Shown: piece after piece, positions 33,134-41,906 of the stretch
How the letters are laid out: each line of letters opens with the position of its first letter
How positions within the stretch are numbered: position 1 is the stretch's first letter
Assembly: GCF_044458865.1 (NCBI RefSeq)
Contig: NZ_JBITIH010000008.1
Location: forward strand, 124,001-188,000
Reading direction: 5' to 3'
Source of the DNA: Micromonospora_G sp044458865
GTDB lineage: Bacteria > Actinomycetota > Actinomycetes > Mycobacteriales > Micromonosporaceae
DNA: 64,000 nt
Made by a program: the position numbers and the translations under genes
The notes under the pieces: model-generated
What the model was told of the DNA's origin: nothing
The model's input: the letters and a program-made list of their open reading frames with translations, nothing else
The model's database searches: none

Positions 33134-33400
33134 GACGACTCCCTGCGTGACTAGATACGTGCCCTCTGTCCGGGCAGATCAACACCCTGCCACGAACGAG
33201 CCGATCAGCCCGCTGAACATCTGTTGGAAAAGATCACCTATGGCATTCGTCACTCGTCGAAATGCCATCCGGGTGTCGCCGAGGCGACCACGGTGGCCGG
33301 CGGTCGAACGGTGTACGAACAAATTCCTACAGGTGAAGATGGCCAACCACGCAGGCCGATGCCTAACCTACGCACGCTTCTGACCTAAAAGGAGAACTGC
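33134..33400. promoter_or_regulatory. Divergent promoter region: EPS operon and S15 peptidase
   Basis: This 267-bp spacer lies between two divergent starts. On the right side, TAACCT at 33363-33368 could be a -10 box about 32 bp before ATG 33401. On the left side, GGGAG serves as the ribosome site of the glycosyltransferase. Local AT content is raised around 33300-33370. No convincing operator palindrome was found. Confidence 0.4.
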
Positions 33401-35293
33401 ATGGGTCGCATCAGCAGGCTGTGGCGCGCGAGTATCGCCGTGCTCCCCGTGGCCGCGCTCGCCGTCGTCGGGGCGGCGCCACAGGCACTCGCCATCGACA
33501 CCCCCGCGATCGTCGTACAGGACGGTGTGACGCAGCCGGTCTTCGGCTACGCGGACGCCATCCGGGAACGTCTCTTCATCGACTCCACATTCGACAGTGA
33601 CAAGGACGGCCTCCGGGACATCATCGCGTTCGACGTGATGCGCCCGAAGGCCACCGCGAACGGCCTCAAGGTGCCGGTCGTCATGGACGCCAGCCCCTAC
33701 TACTCGACCGTCTGCCGCGGCAACGAGTCCGAGTGCAAGGCGGACCTGGACGGCGACGGCCTGCTCGACAAGTGGCCACTCTTCTACGACAACTACTTCG
33801 TGCCGCGCGGCTACGCGGTGATCCTGCTCGACATGGTCGGCACCAACAACTCGACCGGTTGCCCGACCACCAACGCCAACGAGGACAACCTCAGCGCCAA
33901 GCAGGCGATCAACTGGCTCAACGGCCGGGCCACCGCCCGCAACGCCGCTGGTCAGGTCGTCAAGGCGGACTGGCACAACGGCAAGACCGGCATGATCGGC
34001 AAGTCGTACGACGGCTCGCTGGCCATGTCGACCGCGGTGACCGGAGTCAAGGGCCTGACCACCATCGTCCCGATCAGCGGGCCGACCGAGTACTACGACT
34101 ACGTACGCAGCAACGGGGTCATCACCCGGGGTAACAGCTACGTGGCGTCGCTGGCGAACACGGTGACCAACCCGGAGCGGCGGGACTACTGCAAGCCGAC
34201 CCGGGACGCGATGGCCGCCGCCGACGGTGACGAAACCGGCGACTACACCTCCTTCTGGAACGAGCGCAGCTACGTCAAGAAGGTCCCGAACATGACCGCG
34301 AGCGTGCTGCTGTACCACGGCCTCAACGACGACAACGTACGGCCGGACCACTTCAGCAAGTTCTGGTACGCGCTCGCCGAGAACAACGTGCCGCGCAAGC
34401 TGTGGCTCTCCCAGGAGGGACACGTCGACCCGTTCGACTCCCGCCGGGCCGTCTGGGTGAACACCCTGCACCGCTGGTTCGACTTCTGGCTCCACGGCGT
34501 ACAGAACGGCATCATGGAGGAGCCCCGGGTCGACCTGGAGCGTTCCGCCGACGTGTGGGAGACGTACGCCGACTGGCCGGTGCCGGGCAAGGCCGACACC
34601 GAGATCTTCCTCCAGCCCGGCACGACCGGTGCCGGTGGCCTCGGTCTGGTCCCGACCGCGAAGCCGGTCAACGGCGCGTTCCAGGACAACCCGACCCAGA
34701 GCCAGAACACGATGATCCTCAATCCGGACACCGTGCAGCCGAACCGGCTCGCCTTCCTCTCCGCCCCGCTCACCGCGCCGCTGCACATCTCCGGTACGCC
34801 GGTCGTGCAGCTGCGGGCCTCGGCCAACCAGACCGACACCAACTTCGGTGCCATCCTGGTCGACTACGGCACCGCCGAGCGGGTCAACCACCGGGCCTCC
34901 GGCGAGGGCATCATCACCCTCGAAACCTCCGACTGCTGGGGCGCGACCAGCCCGACCGACGACGGCTGCTACAAGCAGACCCAGAAGCGGGTGGCGACCT
35001 CCGACGTCGAACTGGTCACCAAGGGCATCATGGACGCCCAGAACCGGCAGTCGATCCGGACCGCGGTGCCGCTGGTGCCGGGTCAGGCGTACAACTACTC
35101 CTTCCCGCTGCTGCCCGAGGACTATGTCTTCGAGCCGGGCCACCGGATCGGCGTCATCATCGTCGGCAGCTACTCGCAGTACTCCAGCCAGGCCGACCAG
35201 ACCCGGGCCAACATCGAGGTCGCCCTGAAGAGCAGCAACATCGTCCTGCCCGTGGTCGGTGGCACCGCCGCCGCGCACGCCGCCGGACTGTAA
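33401..35293 (+). CDS. Secreted S15-family peptidase (Xaa-Pro dipeptidyl-peptidase-like)
   Basis: A 630-residue exported hydrolase. Signal peptide about 1-31 (RISRLWRASIAVLPVAALAVV, cleavage after AQALA). The S15 alpha/beta-hydrolase domain holds GKTGMIGKSYDGSLAM with nucleophile Ser202, LYHGLNDDNVRPDHFSKFWYAL with the likely Asp, and WLSQEGHVDPFD with the His. A C-terminal beta-rich PepX_C domain starts near 400. It releases X-Pro dipeptides or acts on related acyl substrates outside the cell. Strong AAAAGGAGA ribosome site. Independent of the divergent EPS operon in function, as far as can be seen. Confidence 0.95.
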   Translation: MGRISRLWRASIAVLPVAALAVVGAAPQALAIDTPAIVVQDGVTQPVFGYADAIRERLFIDSTFDSDKDGLRDIIAFDVMRPKATANGLKVPVVMDASPYYSTVCRGNESECKADLDGDGLLDKWPLFYDNYFVPRGYAVILLDMVGTNNSTGCPTTNANEDNLSAKQAINWLNGRATARNAAGQVVKADWHNGKTGMIGKSYDGSLAMSTAVTGVKGLTTIVPISGPTEYYDYVRSNGVITRGNSYVASLANTVTNPERRDYCKPTRDAMAAADGDETGDYTSFWNERSYVKKVPNMTASVLLYHGLNDDNVRPDHFSKFWYALAENNVPRKLWLSQEGHVDPFDSRRAVWVNTLHRWFDFWLHGVQNGIMEEPRVDLERSADVWETYADWPVPGKADTEIFLQPGTTGAGGLGLVPTAKPVNGAFQDNPTQSQNTMILNPDTVQPNRLAFLSAPLTAPLHISGTPVVQLRASANQTDTNFGAILVDYGTAERVNHRASGEGIITLETSDCWGATSPTDDGCYKQTQKRVATSDVELVTKGIMDAQNRQSIRTAVPLVPGQAYNYSFPLLPEDYVFEPGHRIGVIIVGSYSQYSSQADQTRANIEVALKSSNIVLPVVGGTAAAHAAGL

Positions 35294-35303
35294 CCAGGAA
35301 CCC

Positions 35304-35330
35304 CGGGACGTCCTCCACCTGGGCGTCCCG
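35304..35330 (+). terminator. Possible terminator of the S15 peptidase gene
   Basis: A 7-bp stem (CGGGACG/CGTCCCG) with a 13-nt loop begins 11 bp after the stop codon. No T-run follows, as is usual in high-GC actinobacteria. Confidence 0.4.
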
Positions 35331-35389
35331 CCGGTAGGACCGCGGGTCGGCGGCCCCATCAGCCCCGCCGCCGGCCCGCGACCCCTCCG

Positions 35390-35449
35390 GATGTAAGGAA
35401 GGGCCCCTTCTTATCGTTTTCGGTAGAGGAAGGGGCCCTTCCTAACATC
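35390..35449. repeat. Long GGAAGGGCCCC hairpin, copy 1
   Basis: Two 21-nt arms pair at 20 positions (35390-35410 with 35429-35449) around an 18-nt loop TTATCGTTTTCGGTAGAG. It lies between the S15 gene and the VOC pseudogene. The same loop recurs in copy 3 and, inverted and diverged, in copy 2. It may end transcription from both sides. Confidence 0.85.
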
Positions 35450-35464
35450 GGGCGGGACGTGGGC

Positions 35465-36128
35465 ATGGCCAACGAAGTGACGATCCCCCTGCTGCCTGGT
35501 CGTCGTACCGGACCTCGCGGCGATCTACGCGGCACTCGCCGAGGGCATGCGAGCCACGTACGGCAAACTGCCCGTCGCGGGCATCCCCCGGATCACCCGA
35601 CCCCGGCGGCGGAAGAACACCGGCCACCTCTCCGGCTTCAGCATCGTCGACCCCGGTGGCAACTGGATCCGGTTCACGCAGGCGGCCGGCGCGGCCGACG
35701 TACCCGATCGGGAGCCGGACCACGACGACGCCGCGCCCAGCCGACTCGCCGAAGCGCTGCGTAACGCGGCCGTGCTCGGCGACAGCCACGGCGACCACCG
35801 CCAGGCAGCCAAGATCCTCGCCAGGGCGCTCCGCCAAGCCGGCGACGCGACCGGCGGGCACGCGACCGGCGGGCACGCGACCGGCGGGCACGCGACCGGC
35901 GGGCACGCGACCGCTGGTGGAGCGACCGGCGGCGAGCGGTTCGAGGCCCTGGTCTACCTCGCCGAACTCGCCCGACGGCGGTCCGACGACGACCAGGCAC
36001 GGGTGCGGCTCGCCGAGGCGCGCGGGACCGAACTGGCCGACGCCGAGCGGGACCGGCTCGCCGAGGTGCTGGCCGCCGCCGACGAACTCGAACGCGACCT
36101 GGCCCGGCCGGCGACCACGAAGGGCTGA
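35465..36128 (+). pseudogene. VOC/bleomycin-resistance-family gene broken by an internal deletion
   Basis: The ATG at 35465 opens MANEVTIPLLP, the standard start of a VOC protein. From about 35497 the family sequence resumes in another frame as VVVPDLAAIYAALAEGMRATYGKLPVAGIPRITR and continues to the stop at 36128. I estimate that about 50-60 middle residues of the VOC domain are lost, with a frameshift at the junction. The C-terminal part is helical, with a tandem ATGGH repeat. A shortened protein from ATG 35547 remains readable but would lack half the fold. Probably inactive. Confidence 0.65.
35847..35936 (+). repeat. 15-bp tandem repeat (GCGACCGGCGGGCAC x4 plus 2 variants)
   Basis: Four perfect copies followed by two diverged ones. 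In the C-terminal frame of the broken VOC gene they read ATGGH. Such perfect copies imply recent slippage or selection-free expansion. Confidence 0.95.
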
Positions 36129-36224
36129 TCCCCGTGCGCCCGTTGCCGCCCGAACGGTTACTTCCAGACAGATATGGGAAGTATCGGCCCGGACCACGGT
36201 GGTCACGGCAAGGGGGTACGGGAG

Positions 36225-37331
36225 ATGAGCGACCGGTTCGCCAGGGACGAGCCCGTGGGCGACCTGGAGGTGGTGGCGACCTTCACCGGCCCGATGCCGA
36301 CCGGGGTGAGCGTCTCGCACACCGGCCGGATCTTCGTCAACTTCCCCAAGTGGGGCGACGAGGTGACCGCCACCGTGGCGGAGGTTCGGAACGGAGAGAC
36401 CCACCCGTACCCGGACCAGGCGTGGAACAGCCCTTCCGGGGACGACGATCCGGAGGCGTTCGTCTCGGTGCAGAGCGTCGTCGTCGACCCGGCCGACCGC
36501 CTCTGGGTGCTCGACACCGGCAGCCCCATGCTCCAGCCCACCCGGCCCGGTGGACCGAAACTCGTCCGGGTCGACCTGGACACGAACAAGGTCGCCCAGC
36601 GGATCGTCTTCCCCGCCGACGTGGCGCTGCCCACCAGCTACCTGAACGACGTCCGGTTCGACCTGCGACGCGGCCCCGCCGGCACCGCCTTCATCACCGA
36701 CTCGGCGGCACGCGGCGCGGAGAACGCGATCATCGTGGTCGACCTGGCCAGTGGTGAGGCGTGGCGGCGCCTGCGTGACCACCCGTCCACCAAGGCCGAG
36801 CCGCTTTCCGACTTCCATCCCCTCGTGGAGGGGCGTGAGTTCATGAAACGCCCGGCCGAGGGTCCGCCGACGCCGGTCGACATGGGCTCGGACGGGATCG
36901 CCATCTCGGCCGACGGCAGCAGGCTCTACTACTGCCCGCTCGCCTCCCGCCGGCTGCACAGCGTCTCGGTCGACTCCCTGGTCGACCGGGGACTCGACGA
37001 CGCCCAGGTCGCCGCGACAGTGGTCGACGAGGGCGATCGGGGCAGCGCCTCCGACGGGCTGGAGAGCGACGACGCGGGACGGATCTACCTCACCGCGTAC
37101 GAGCAGAACGCGATCCTGCGCCGACACCCGGACGGGCACCTGGAGACGATCGCCCACGACCCGCGCATGCTCTGGCCGGACACCATGTCGGTCGCCACCG
37201 ACGGGCACCTCTACTTCACCGCCAACCAGCTTCACCGGCAGCCGAACTACCAGGGCGGGGTGGATCGTCGGCAACGGCCGTACCTGCTGTTCCGGGTGCC
37301 GATCGATGCCGGTCCGGTGCTGCTGAGGTAG
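36225..37331 (+). CDS. Major royal jelly/Yellow-family protein
   Basis: A 368-residue predicted six-bladed beta-propeller. Family signatures include PTGVSVSHTGRIFVNFPKWGDEV near residue 25, VVDPADRLWVLDTGSPML, YLNDVRFDLRRG, AFITDSAARG, GSDGIAISADGSRLYYCPLASRRL and GRIYLTAYEQNAILR. No signal peptide is seen with this start, so it is cytosolic as annotated. ATG 36225 has AGGGGG 8 nt upstream; ATG 36174 is a longer alternative with no good site. Bacterial relatives are sometimes linked to lactone or tautomerase activity, but the reaction is unknown. Confidence 0.85.
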   Translation: MSDRFARDEPVGDLEVVATFTGPMPTGVSVSHTGRIFVNFPKWGDEVTATVAEVRNGETHPYPDQAWNSPSGDDDPEAFVSVQSVVVDPADRLWVLDTGSPMLQPTRPGGPKLVRVDLDTNKVAQRIVFPADVALPTSYLNDVRFDLRRGPAGTAFITDSAARGAENAIIVVDLASGEAWRRLRDHPSTKAEPLSDFHPLVEGREFMKRPAEGPPTPVDMGSDGIAISADGSRLYYCPLASRRLHSVSVDSLVDRGLDDAQVAATVVDEGDRGSASDGLESDDAGRIYLTAYEQNAILRRHPDGHLETIAHDPRMLWPDTMSVATDGHLYFTANQLHRQPNYQGGVDRRQRPYLLFRVPIDAGPVLLR

Positions 37332-37361
37332 CGCCGACCGGGGCTGTGTGATCATTTTCGG

Positions 37362-38222
37362 ATGCCGTTGGAGAGTGTGCACGACCGGACCGAACTCGCC
37401 GACCTGCTACGCCGTACGCCGGACCTGCGGGCGTACGAGCTGGGCGACCTCGACGACCGGTTCTGGCCGTACACCAGTTGGTATCGGCGCGGTGACGCGC
37501 TCGCGCTCCTCTTCCACGGTGCCGGCATGCCCATCCTGCTCGCCCTGGACACACCGGACCGGTCGGAACCGCTGGCCGAGCTGCTCACCGAACTGCTGCC
37601 GCTGCTGCCGCGCCGGTTCTACGCCCACCTCTCCCCCGGGCTCGAAAAGGCGCTGGAGCCGGCGTACGAGGCCGAGTCGAACGGCCCGCACCTGAAGATG
37701 GCGCTGACCGACCCGGCCCGGCTGGCCCCGGCCGACCGGTCGGACGAACCGGCCGGGGCTGTCGAACCGGCCGGGGCGATCGAGACGGTCGGGGCGATCG
37801 AGACGGTCGGGGCGATCGAGACGGTCGAGACGGTCGAGCTGACCACCGCCGACCTGCCCGAGCTGAACGCCTTCTACGAACTCGCCTACCCGGCGCACTC
37901 GTTCGCGCCGAGTATGGTCGCGAACGGCCCGTACCTCGGTCTCCGACGCGGCGGCGAGTTGCTCGCGGTCGCCGGGGTGCACGTCTGGTCGCCGGGCTAC
38001 CGGGTCGCCGCGCTCGGCAACGTCGCCACCCACCCACGGGTCCGGGGCAAGGGGCTCGCCACGACGGTGGTCTCGGCGCTCTGCCGGCGTCTGCTGGCCA
38101 CCGTCGACCGGGTCGCGCTGAACGTCAAGGCGGAGAACGGAGCGGCGGTCGGCCTCTACCAGCGGCTCGGCTTCAGCCCGGTCGCGGAGTACACCGAACT
38201 GACCTTCACCGCCCGCGACTGA
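37362..38222 (+). CDS. GNAT-family N-acetyltransferase
   Basis: A 286-residue acetyltransferase. The N-terminal half (LRAYELGDLDDRFWPYTSWYRRGD) forms a degenerate domain typical of two-domain GNATs. The catalytic half has LAVAGVHVWSPGYRVAALGNVATHPRVRGKGLATTVVSALCRRLL with the acetyl-CoA loop RVRGKGLA near residue 228, and NGAAVGLYQRLGFSP. The domains are joined by a linker containing an 18-bp tandem repeat. No ribosome site is apparent. Substrate unknown. Confidence 0.9.
   Translation: MPLESVHDRTELADLLRRTPDLRAYELGDLDDRFWPYTSWYRRGDALALLFHGAGMPILLALDTPDRSEPLAELLTELLPLLPRRFYAHLSPGLEKALEPAYEAESNGPHLKMALTDPARLAPADRSDEPAGAVEPAGAIETVGAIETVGAIETVETVELTTADLPELNAFYELAYPAHSFAPSMVANGPYLGLRRGGELLAVAGVHVWSPGYRVAALGNVATHPRVRGKGLATTVVSALCRRLLATVDRVALNVKAENGAAVGLYQRLGFSPVAEYTELTFTARD
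37782..37835 (+). repeat. 18-bp in-frame tandem repeat (ETVGAI)
   Basis: Two identical units of GAGACGGTCGGGGCGATC and a third variant (ETVETV) sit in the linker between the two GNAT halves. Part of an earlier, diverged copy precedes them. Confidence 0.9.
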
Positions 38223-38372
38223 GGCGCGGGCGTCCGCCGGGTGCCGACCTGAGCCAGGCGCGCTTCTCCGTCGCGCGGCCGGCTACGGCACCGATCTGGC
38301 AAAACTCCCGAAATGGGGCGAATCAGGTAGTAAACATAGGGGCGCAGACGTTGCCACACCAGGAGGCGCCCC

Positions 38373-39401
38373 GTGTCGCACCACCTCGACTCCCCACTCG
38401 CCCGGGAGGACAGTCGGCTGGACCTGACCGACCAGTTCGTCTTCCGCGGCGACACCGGAACCGTCTTCGTCATGAACGTGAACAGTTCCGCGTACGGCAA
38501 GGACGGCAAGCCCGGCTTCCACCCGGAGGGACGGTACGAGATCAAGATCCATCTCGACGGCTCGCCGGTCGAGGAGTTGACCTACCGGCTCACCTTCGAG
38601 GAGATGGACTCCGACGGTGAGCAGGCGCTCACTCTGTACGCCCTGACCGGCCCGGACGCCAGCGACGACTCGGCCACCGGCGACATGATCGCGCAGGGGC
38701 GCACCCACGCGCCGATCTCCGGTGCGAACGGGGTACGGGTCTGGGCCGGCAAGGCCAACGACCCGTTCTACATCGACCTGAAACAACTCGAGGCGATCGA
38801 CGCCGCGGTCAGGAACGGCGCCAAGCTCGACTTCGCCGGATGGCAGGCGAAGAAGGCGAAGAACAGCTTCGCCGGCACCACCATTCACTCGATCGTCATC
38901 GAGGTCCCCGACGGCGATCCCCTGCTCGGCACCGACCGCGACATCTGCACCTGGATCGCCACCAAGCTCGCCACCGACGCGGGTGGCTGGCGGCAGATCA
39001 ACCGGGAGGGACACCCGATGGTCTGGCCGATCTTCCGGCCGGTGGACAGCGAGTGGGCCAGCGACGCGAACATGGGCCATCCCGACACCGACATCACCAT
39101 CGACGGCGAACAGATCGCACAGCTCGTCGCGGGGGTCGTCGCCGCCAACGGCACGGCCGACGACCCCGACGCGTACGGTCGGGCGGTCGCCGACCGGCTT
39201 TTGCCGGACCTGCTGCCGTACCGCCTCGGCACCACGGCCAGCTTCGGCTTTCTCGGCTTCAACGGCCGCACGCTCGCCGACAACGCGCCCGAGACGATGT
39301 TCTCCCTCGCCCTGAACACGGCCACCACCTCGGGACTCTCCGCGGAGCAGTTCGCCGACACCCGCAGCGACCAGTTCCCGTACGTGGTCGCCGCCGGCTA
39401 G
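38373..39401 (+). CDS. DUF4331-family protein
   Basis: A 342-residue protein beginning SHHLDSPLAREDSRLDLTDQFVF, the defining motif of DUF4331, with later family blocks FVMNVNSSAYG, NDPFYIDLKQLEAID, FAGTTIHSIVIEVPD and a C-terminal YRLGTTASFGFLGFNGRTLADNAPE. No signal peptide. GTG start with AGGAGGCG upstream. Function of the family is not established; the conserved SHHLDSP suggests metal or ligand binding. It converges on the fucose operon across hairpin copy 2. Confidence 0.9.
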   Translation: MSHHLDSPLAREDSRLDLTDQFVFRGDTGTVFVMNVNSSAYGKDGKPGFHPEGRYEIKIHLDGSPVEELTYRLTFEEMDSDGEQALTLYALTGPDASDDSATGDMIAQGRTHAPISGANGVRVWAGKANDPFYIDLKQLEAIDAAVRNGAKLDFAGWQAKKAKNSFAGTTIHSIVIEVPDGDPLLGTDRDICTWIATKLATDAGGWRQINREGHPMVWPIFRPVDSEWASDANMGHPDTDITIDGEQIAQLVAGVVAANGTADDPDAYGRAVADRLLPDLLPYRLGTTASFGFLGFNGRTLADNAPETMFSLALNTATTSGLSAEQFADTRSDQFPYVVAAG

Positions 39402-39430
39402 CCGCTCCCGCACCGCCGCCCCCACCCGAC

Positions 39431-39484
39431 GTTAGGAAGGGCCCCTTGTACAACGGAAAGCGATAACAAGGGGCCCTTCCTTAC
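39431..39484. repeat. Long GGAAGGGCCCC hairpin, copy 2 (inverted)
   Basis: Two 19-nt arms pair at 18 positions (39431-39449 with 39466-39484). The loop ACAACGGAAAGCGATA resembles the complement of the copy 1 loop. It lies between convergent stops, and its last base overlaps the SDR stop codon, so it probably terminates both transcripts. Confidence 0.85.
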
Positions 39485-40242
39485 TACTTGGAGCGGGGGA
39501 GGCGGAGACCGGACATGCCGCCGTCGACGGCGAGCGAGGTGCCGGTGGTGGCGGCGGAGAGCGGGCTCGCCAGGTACGCGACCGCCCCGGCCACCTCCTC
39601 CGCGCGAACCAGTCGACCGGTGGGCTGCCGGGCGGCGAGCCGCTCCTTCTCCCCCGCCGGGTCCTCGGCCTTGGCCAGCAGCCGACCGACCCACGGCGTG
39701 TCCACGGTGCCCGGTGCCACACAGTTGACCCGGATGCCCTCGGTCACCAGGTCGGCGGCCATCGCCAGGGTGAGCGCGTGCACCGCCCCCTTCGACGCGG
39801 AGTAGAGCGCCCGCTGCACCAGTCCGGCGGTCGCCGCGATCGAGGAGGTGTTCACGATCGCCCCGTGTGAGCTGCGGCGCAGGTAGGGCAGCCCGGCCCG
39901 GGTGGTCCGTACGATGCCGATGACGTTGACGTCGAGCACCCGCTGCCACTCCGCGTCGTCGTTCGCCTCGACCGTGCCGACCGCACTGATTCCCGCGTTG
40001 TTGACCAGAATGTCGATGCCGCCGAACGCGTCGGCGACCGCCGCCATCGCCCGGTCCAGGGAACCGGCGTCGGCGACGTCGGCGACCTGGCCGAGGGTCG
40101 CGCCGCCCTGCTCACCGGGGTTGAGGTCGAGTACGCCGACCCGTGCCCCGCCGGCCACGAACGCCTCCACGCACGCCTTGCCGATTCCCGACCCACCGCC
40201 GGTCACCACCGCGACCAGCCCGTCGAACTCGCCCACTGCCAC
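39484..40242 (-). CDS. SDR dehydrogenase, probable 2-keto-3-deoxy-L-fuconate dehydrogenase
   Basis: A 252-residue short-chain dehydrogenase. The NAD(P) site is VVTGGGSGIGKACVEAF (about 12-28), then ILVNNAGIS, catalytic Ser in IVNTSSIAA and YSASKGAVHAL (Tyr, Lys). Asp in VGVLDLN suggests NAD preference. In the pathway inferred here it would oxidise the 4-OH of 2-keto-3-deoxyfuconate to give the substrate of the FAH-type hydrolase. Last gene of the operon, 32 bp after the AOR-like gene. GTG 40242 or GTG 40236 could be the start; the latter has better ribosome-site spacing. Confidence 0.85.
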   Translation of the reverse strand: MAVGEFDGLVAVVTGGGSGIGKACVEAFVAGGARVGVLDLNPGEQGGATLGQVADVADAGSLDRAMAAVADAFGGIDILVNNAGISAVGTVEANDDAEWQRVLDVNVIGIVRTTRAGLPYLRRSSHGAIVNTSSIAATAGLVQRALYSASKGAVHALTLAMAADLVTEGIRVNCVAPGTVDTPWVGRLLAKAEDPAGEKERLAARQPTGRLVRAEEVAGAVAYLASPLSAATTGTSLAVDGGMSGLRLPRSK

Positions 40243-40274
40243 TCCCTACTCTCCGTACGTCGACCGAGCCCGGT

Positions 40275-41906
40275 TCAGGCGAACTCGGTGAATCCCAGTT
40301 GCCGGTGCAGTTCGGCGACCGCCTCGGTGAAGGCGGCCCGGTCGAGGACGGCTCCGGCGTACCGGCCGGTGGCGACCGGTTCGGTGAAGAACCGGTCCGG
40401 CAGGGTGTCCGCGTCCAGCCCGACGCCGAGCCGATGGTTGATCTCGTGTTGCAGCCGCAGCCGTCGCGCACCGAGCGCCAGTACGTCCGGCCGTTCCCCG
40501 GTGACCGCCTCGACCAACTCCTCGACGAGCGCGAGGGTGAGCGGCCGGGTCGGTGTCGCGGCGAACGCGCAGACGCCGAGGGCGTCCAGACCGCTCCAGA
40601 GGCGCAGTAGCTGCGCGGTCCGGGTCACGTCCAGTTCGTTGCGGGGGCGCGGCACGGTTGCGCCGAGCAGGCGCAGCTCGGGGTAACTGTGCGGGAGCCC
40701 TTCCTCCGGGTCGAAGTCCAGGTCGTGTTCGAGGATGTCGTAGCGCGGGCCGATCGGGGCGACCGCGTAGCCGAGGCCGAGGTTCGGTTGGACCCGTGGG
40801 TCGAACGGCGGCAGCTCGACACCCTTGCTGGTCATCGCCGTCTTCGGAGCAGCCCGTGCCGCTCCTTCGCCAAGCGGGTGACCACCGGCGGCGATCCGCT
40901 CGACCGTGGCCGGGACGTCGGTCGGCGGCACCCCGGCGGCGGCCAGGGTGCCGCCGAGCGACACCGGGTCGAGTCCGAGTTGCAGGCAGCGGGCGTGCAG
41001 CGTCCAGGGGTCGTCGAAGCCGATGTTCGGCCCGAGCATCGCCAGCGCCTCCTGGTGCAGCCCGGCTCCGGCGTACACCTTGACGCAGTCGGTGGGGCAG
41101 CCCGGACAGGCGGCGACCCCGTCCGGTGTGGGCGCTTCGCCGACACCACCTCGGGCGGTGGTGTCGGCGAAGTTGGCGACCGGGGCGTAACCGGGCTCGC
41201 CCGACCAGACCCCGAAACCGGGTACGCCGTGCTGCCAGGCGGTGAGCGGGTTGCCGGACTGCGCGGAGGCGTACCAGCGGGCGAGCCGGTCGAGCGTCTC
41301 CGGGTCGGCGACCGGCACCGGTTCCGGGCCGGGTACGCAGACCACCGCCTTGACGTTCTTCGCACCGCAGACCGCGCCGAGGCCGAGGCGGGGCAGCGGA
41401 TGGTTGCGGCAGGTGACGATCGAGGCGTACCGGACGCCGTGCTCGCCCGCCGGACCGATCACCGCCACCGACGCCTCGTCGCCGTACCGGGCGAGCAGGG
41501 TGTCGGTCGCCGGACCGGTTTCCTGACCCCAGAGCGCCCCGGCCGGCTCCAGCCGGGCCCGGCCCGCCTCGACGACCACGCAGACCGGTTCGGCGGCTCG
41601 GCCGTGCAGCATCACCCCGGTGACTCCGGCGGCCCGCAGTCCGGCCGCGTACGGCCCTTCGGCCCGGGTTTCGGCCACCGCTCCCGAGAGCGGGGAGATC
41701 CCGATCGCGGCGCACCGGGCCAGCCCGGGTCCGGTGACTCCGGCGACGGTCCCGGCGACCAGGGCCAGTGGTGCGCGGGCCGGTTCGGTGGGGCCGGTGA
41801 CCAGTCGCCGAAACGCCTCCAGCACCGCGATCGGGCCGCCGAAGCCATCGGCTTCCGGGATCGGGAAGCTCTGGCCGGTGTCGAGTTCGACGTGGATCAG
41901 GACCAC
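40275..41906 (-). CDS. Aldehyde:ferredoxin oxidoreductase-family protein
   Basis: A 543-residue AOR-family protein, somewhat short (relatives about 600). Blocks include SPLSGAVAETRAEGPYAAGL, VMLHGRAAEPVCVVVEAG, VAVIGPAGEHGVRYASIV and LGLGAVCGAKNVKAVV. The [4Fe-4S] ligands fit CPGCPTDC (Cx2Cx3C) plus Cys in GVCAFA. The usual N-terminal GGRGLG region is reduced. AORs carry tungsten- or molybdenum-bis-pterin and oxidise aldehydes to acids. Its GTG is 10 bp inside the dehydratase gene. A role in oxidising lactaldehyde or another sugar-derived aldehyde is a guess. Confidence 0.82.
   Translation of the reverse strand: MVLIHVELDTGQSFPIPEADGFGGPIAVLEAFRRLVTGPTEPARAPLALVAGTVAGVTGPGLARCAAIGISPLSGAVAETRAEGPYAAGLRAAGVTGVMLHGRAAEPVCVVVEAGRARLEPAGALWGQETGPATDTLLARYGDEASVAVIGPAGEHGVRYASIVTCRNHPLPRLGLGAVCGAKNVKAVVCVPGPEPVPVADPETLDRLARWYASAQSGNPLTAWQHGVPGFGVWSGEPGYAPVANFADTTARGGVGEAPTPDGVAACPGCPTDCVKVYAGAGLHQEALAMLGPNIGFDDPWTLHARCLQLGLDPVSLGGTLAAAGVPPTDVPATVERIAAGGHPLGEGAARAAPKTAMTSKGVELPPFDPRVQPNLGLGYAVAPIGPRYDILEHDLDFDPEEGLPHSYPELRLLGATVPRPRNELDVTRTAQLLRLWSGLDALGVCAFAATPTRPLTLALVEELVEAVTGERPDVLALGARRLRLQHEINHRLGVGLDADTLPDRFFTEPVATGRYAGAVLDRAAFTEAVAELHRQLGFTEFA

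Noticed and set aside
33368..35359. A 663-codon leftward frame opposite the S15 peptidase
   Set aside because: Val/Asp/Arg-rich antisense shadow. The plus strand has a signal peptide and complete S15 motifs.
35847..35936. CRISPR-like array
   Set aside because: The 15-bp units are directly adjacent with no spacers and are coding repeats.
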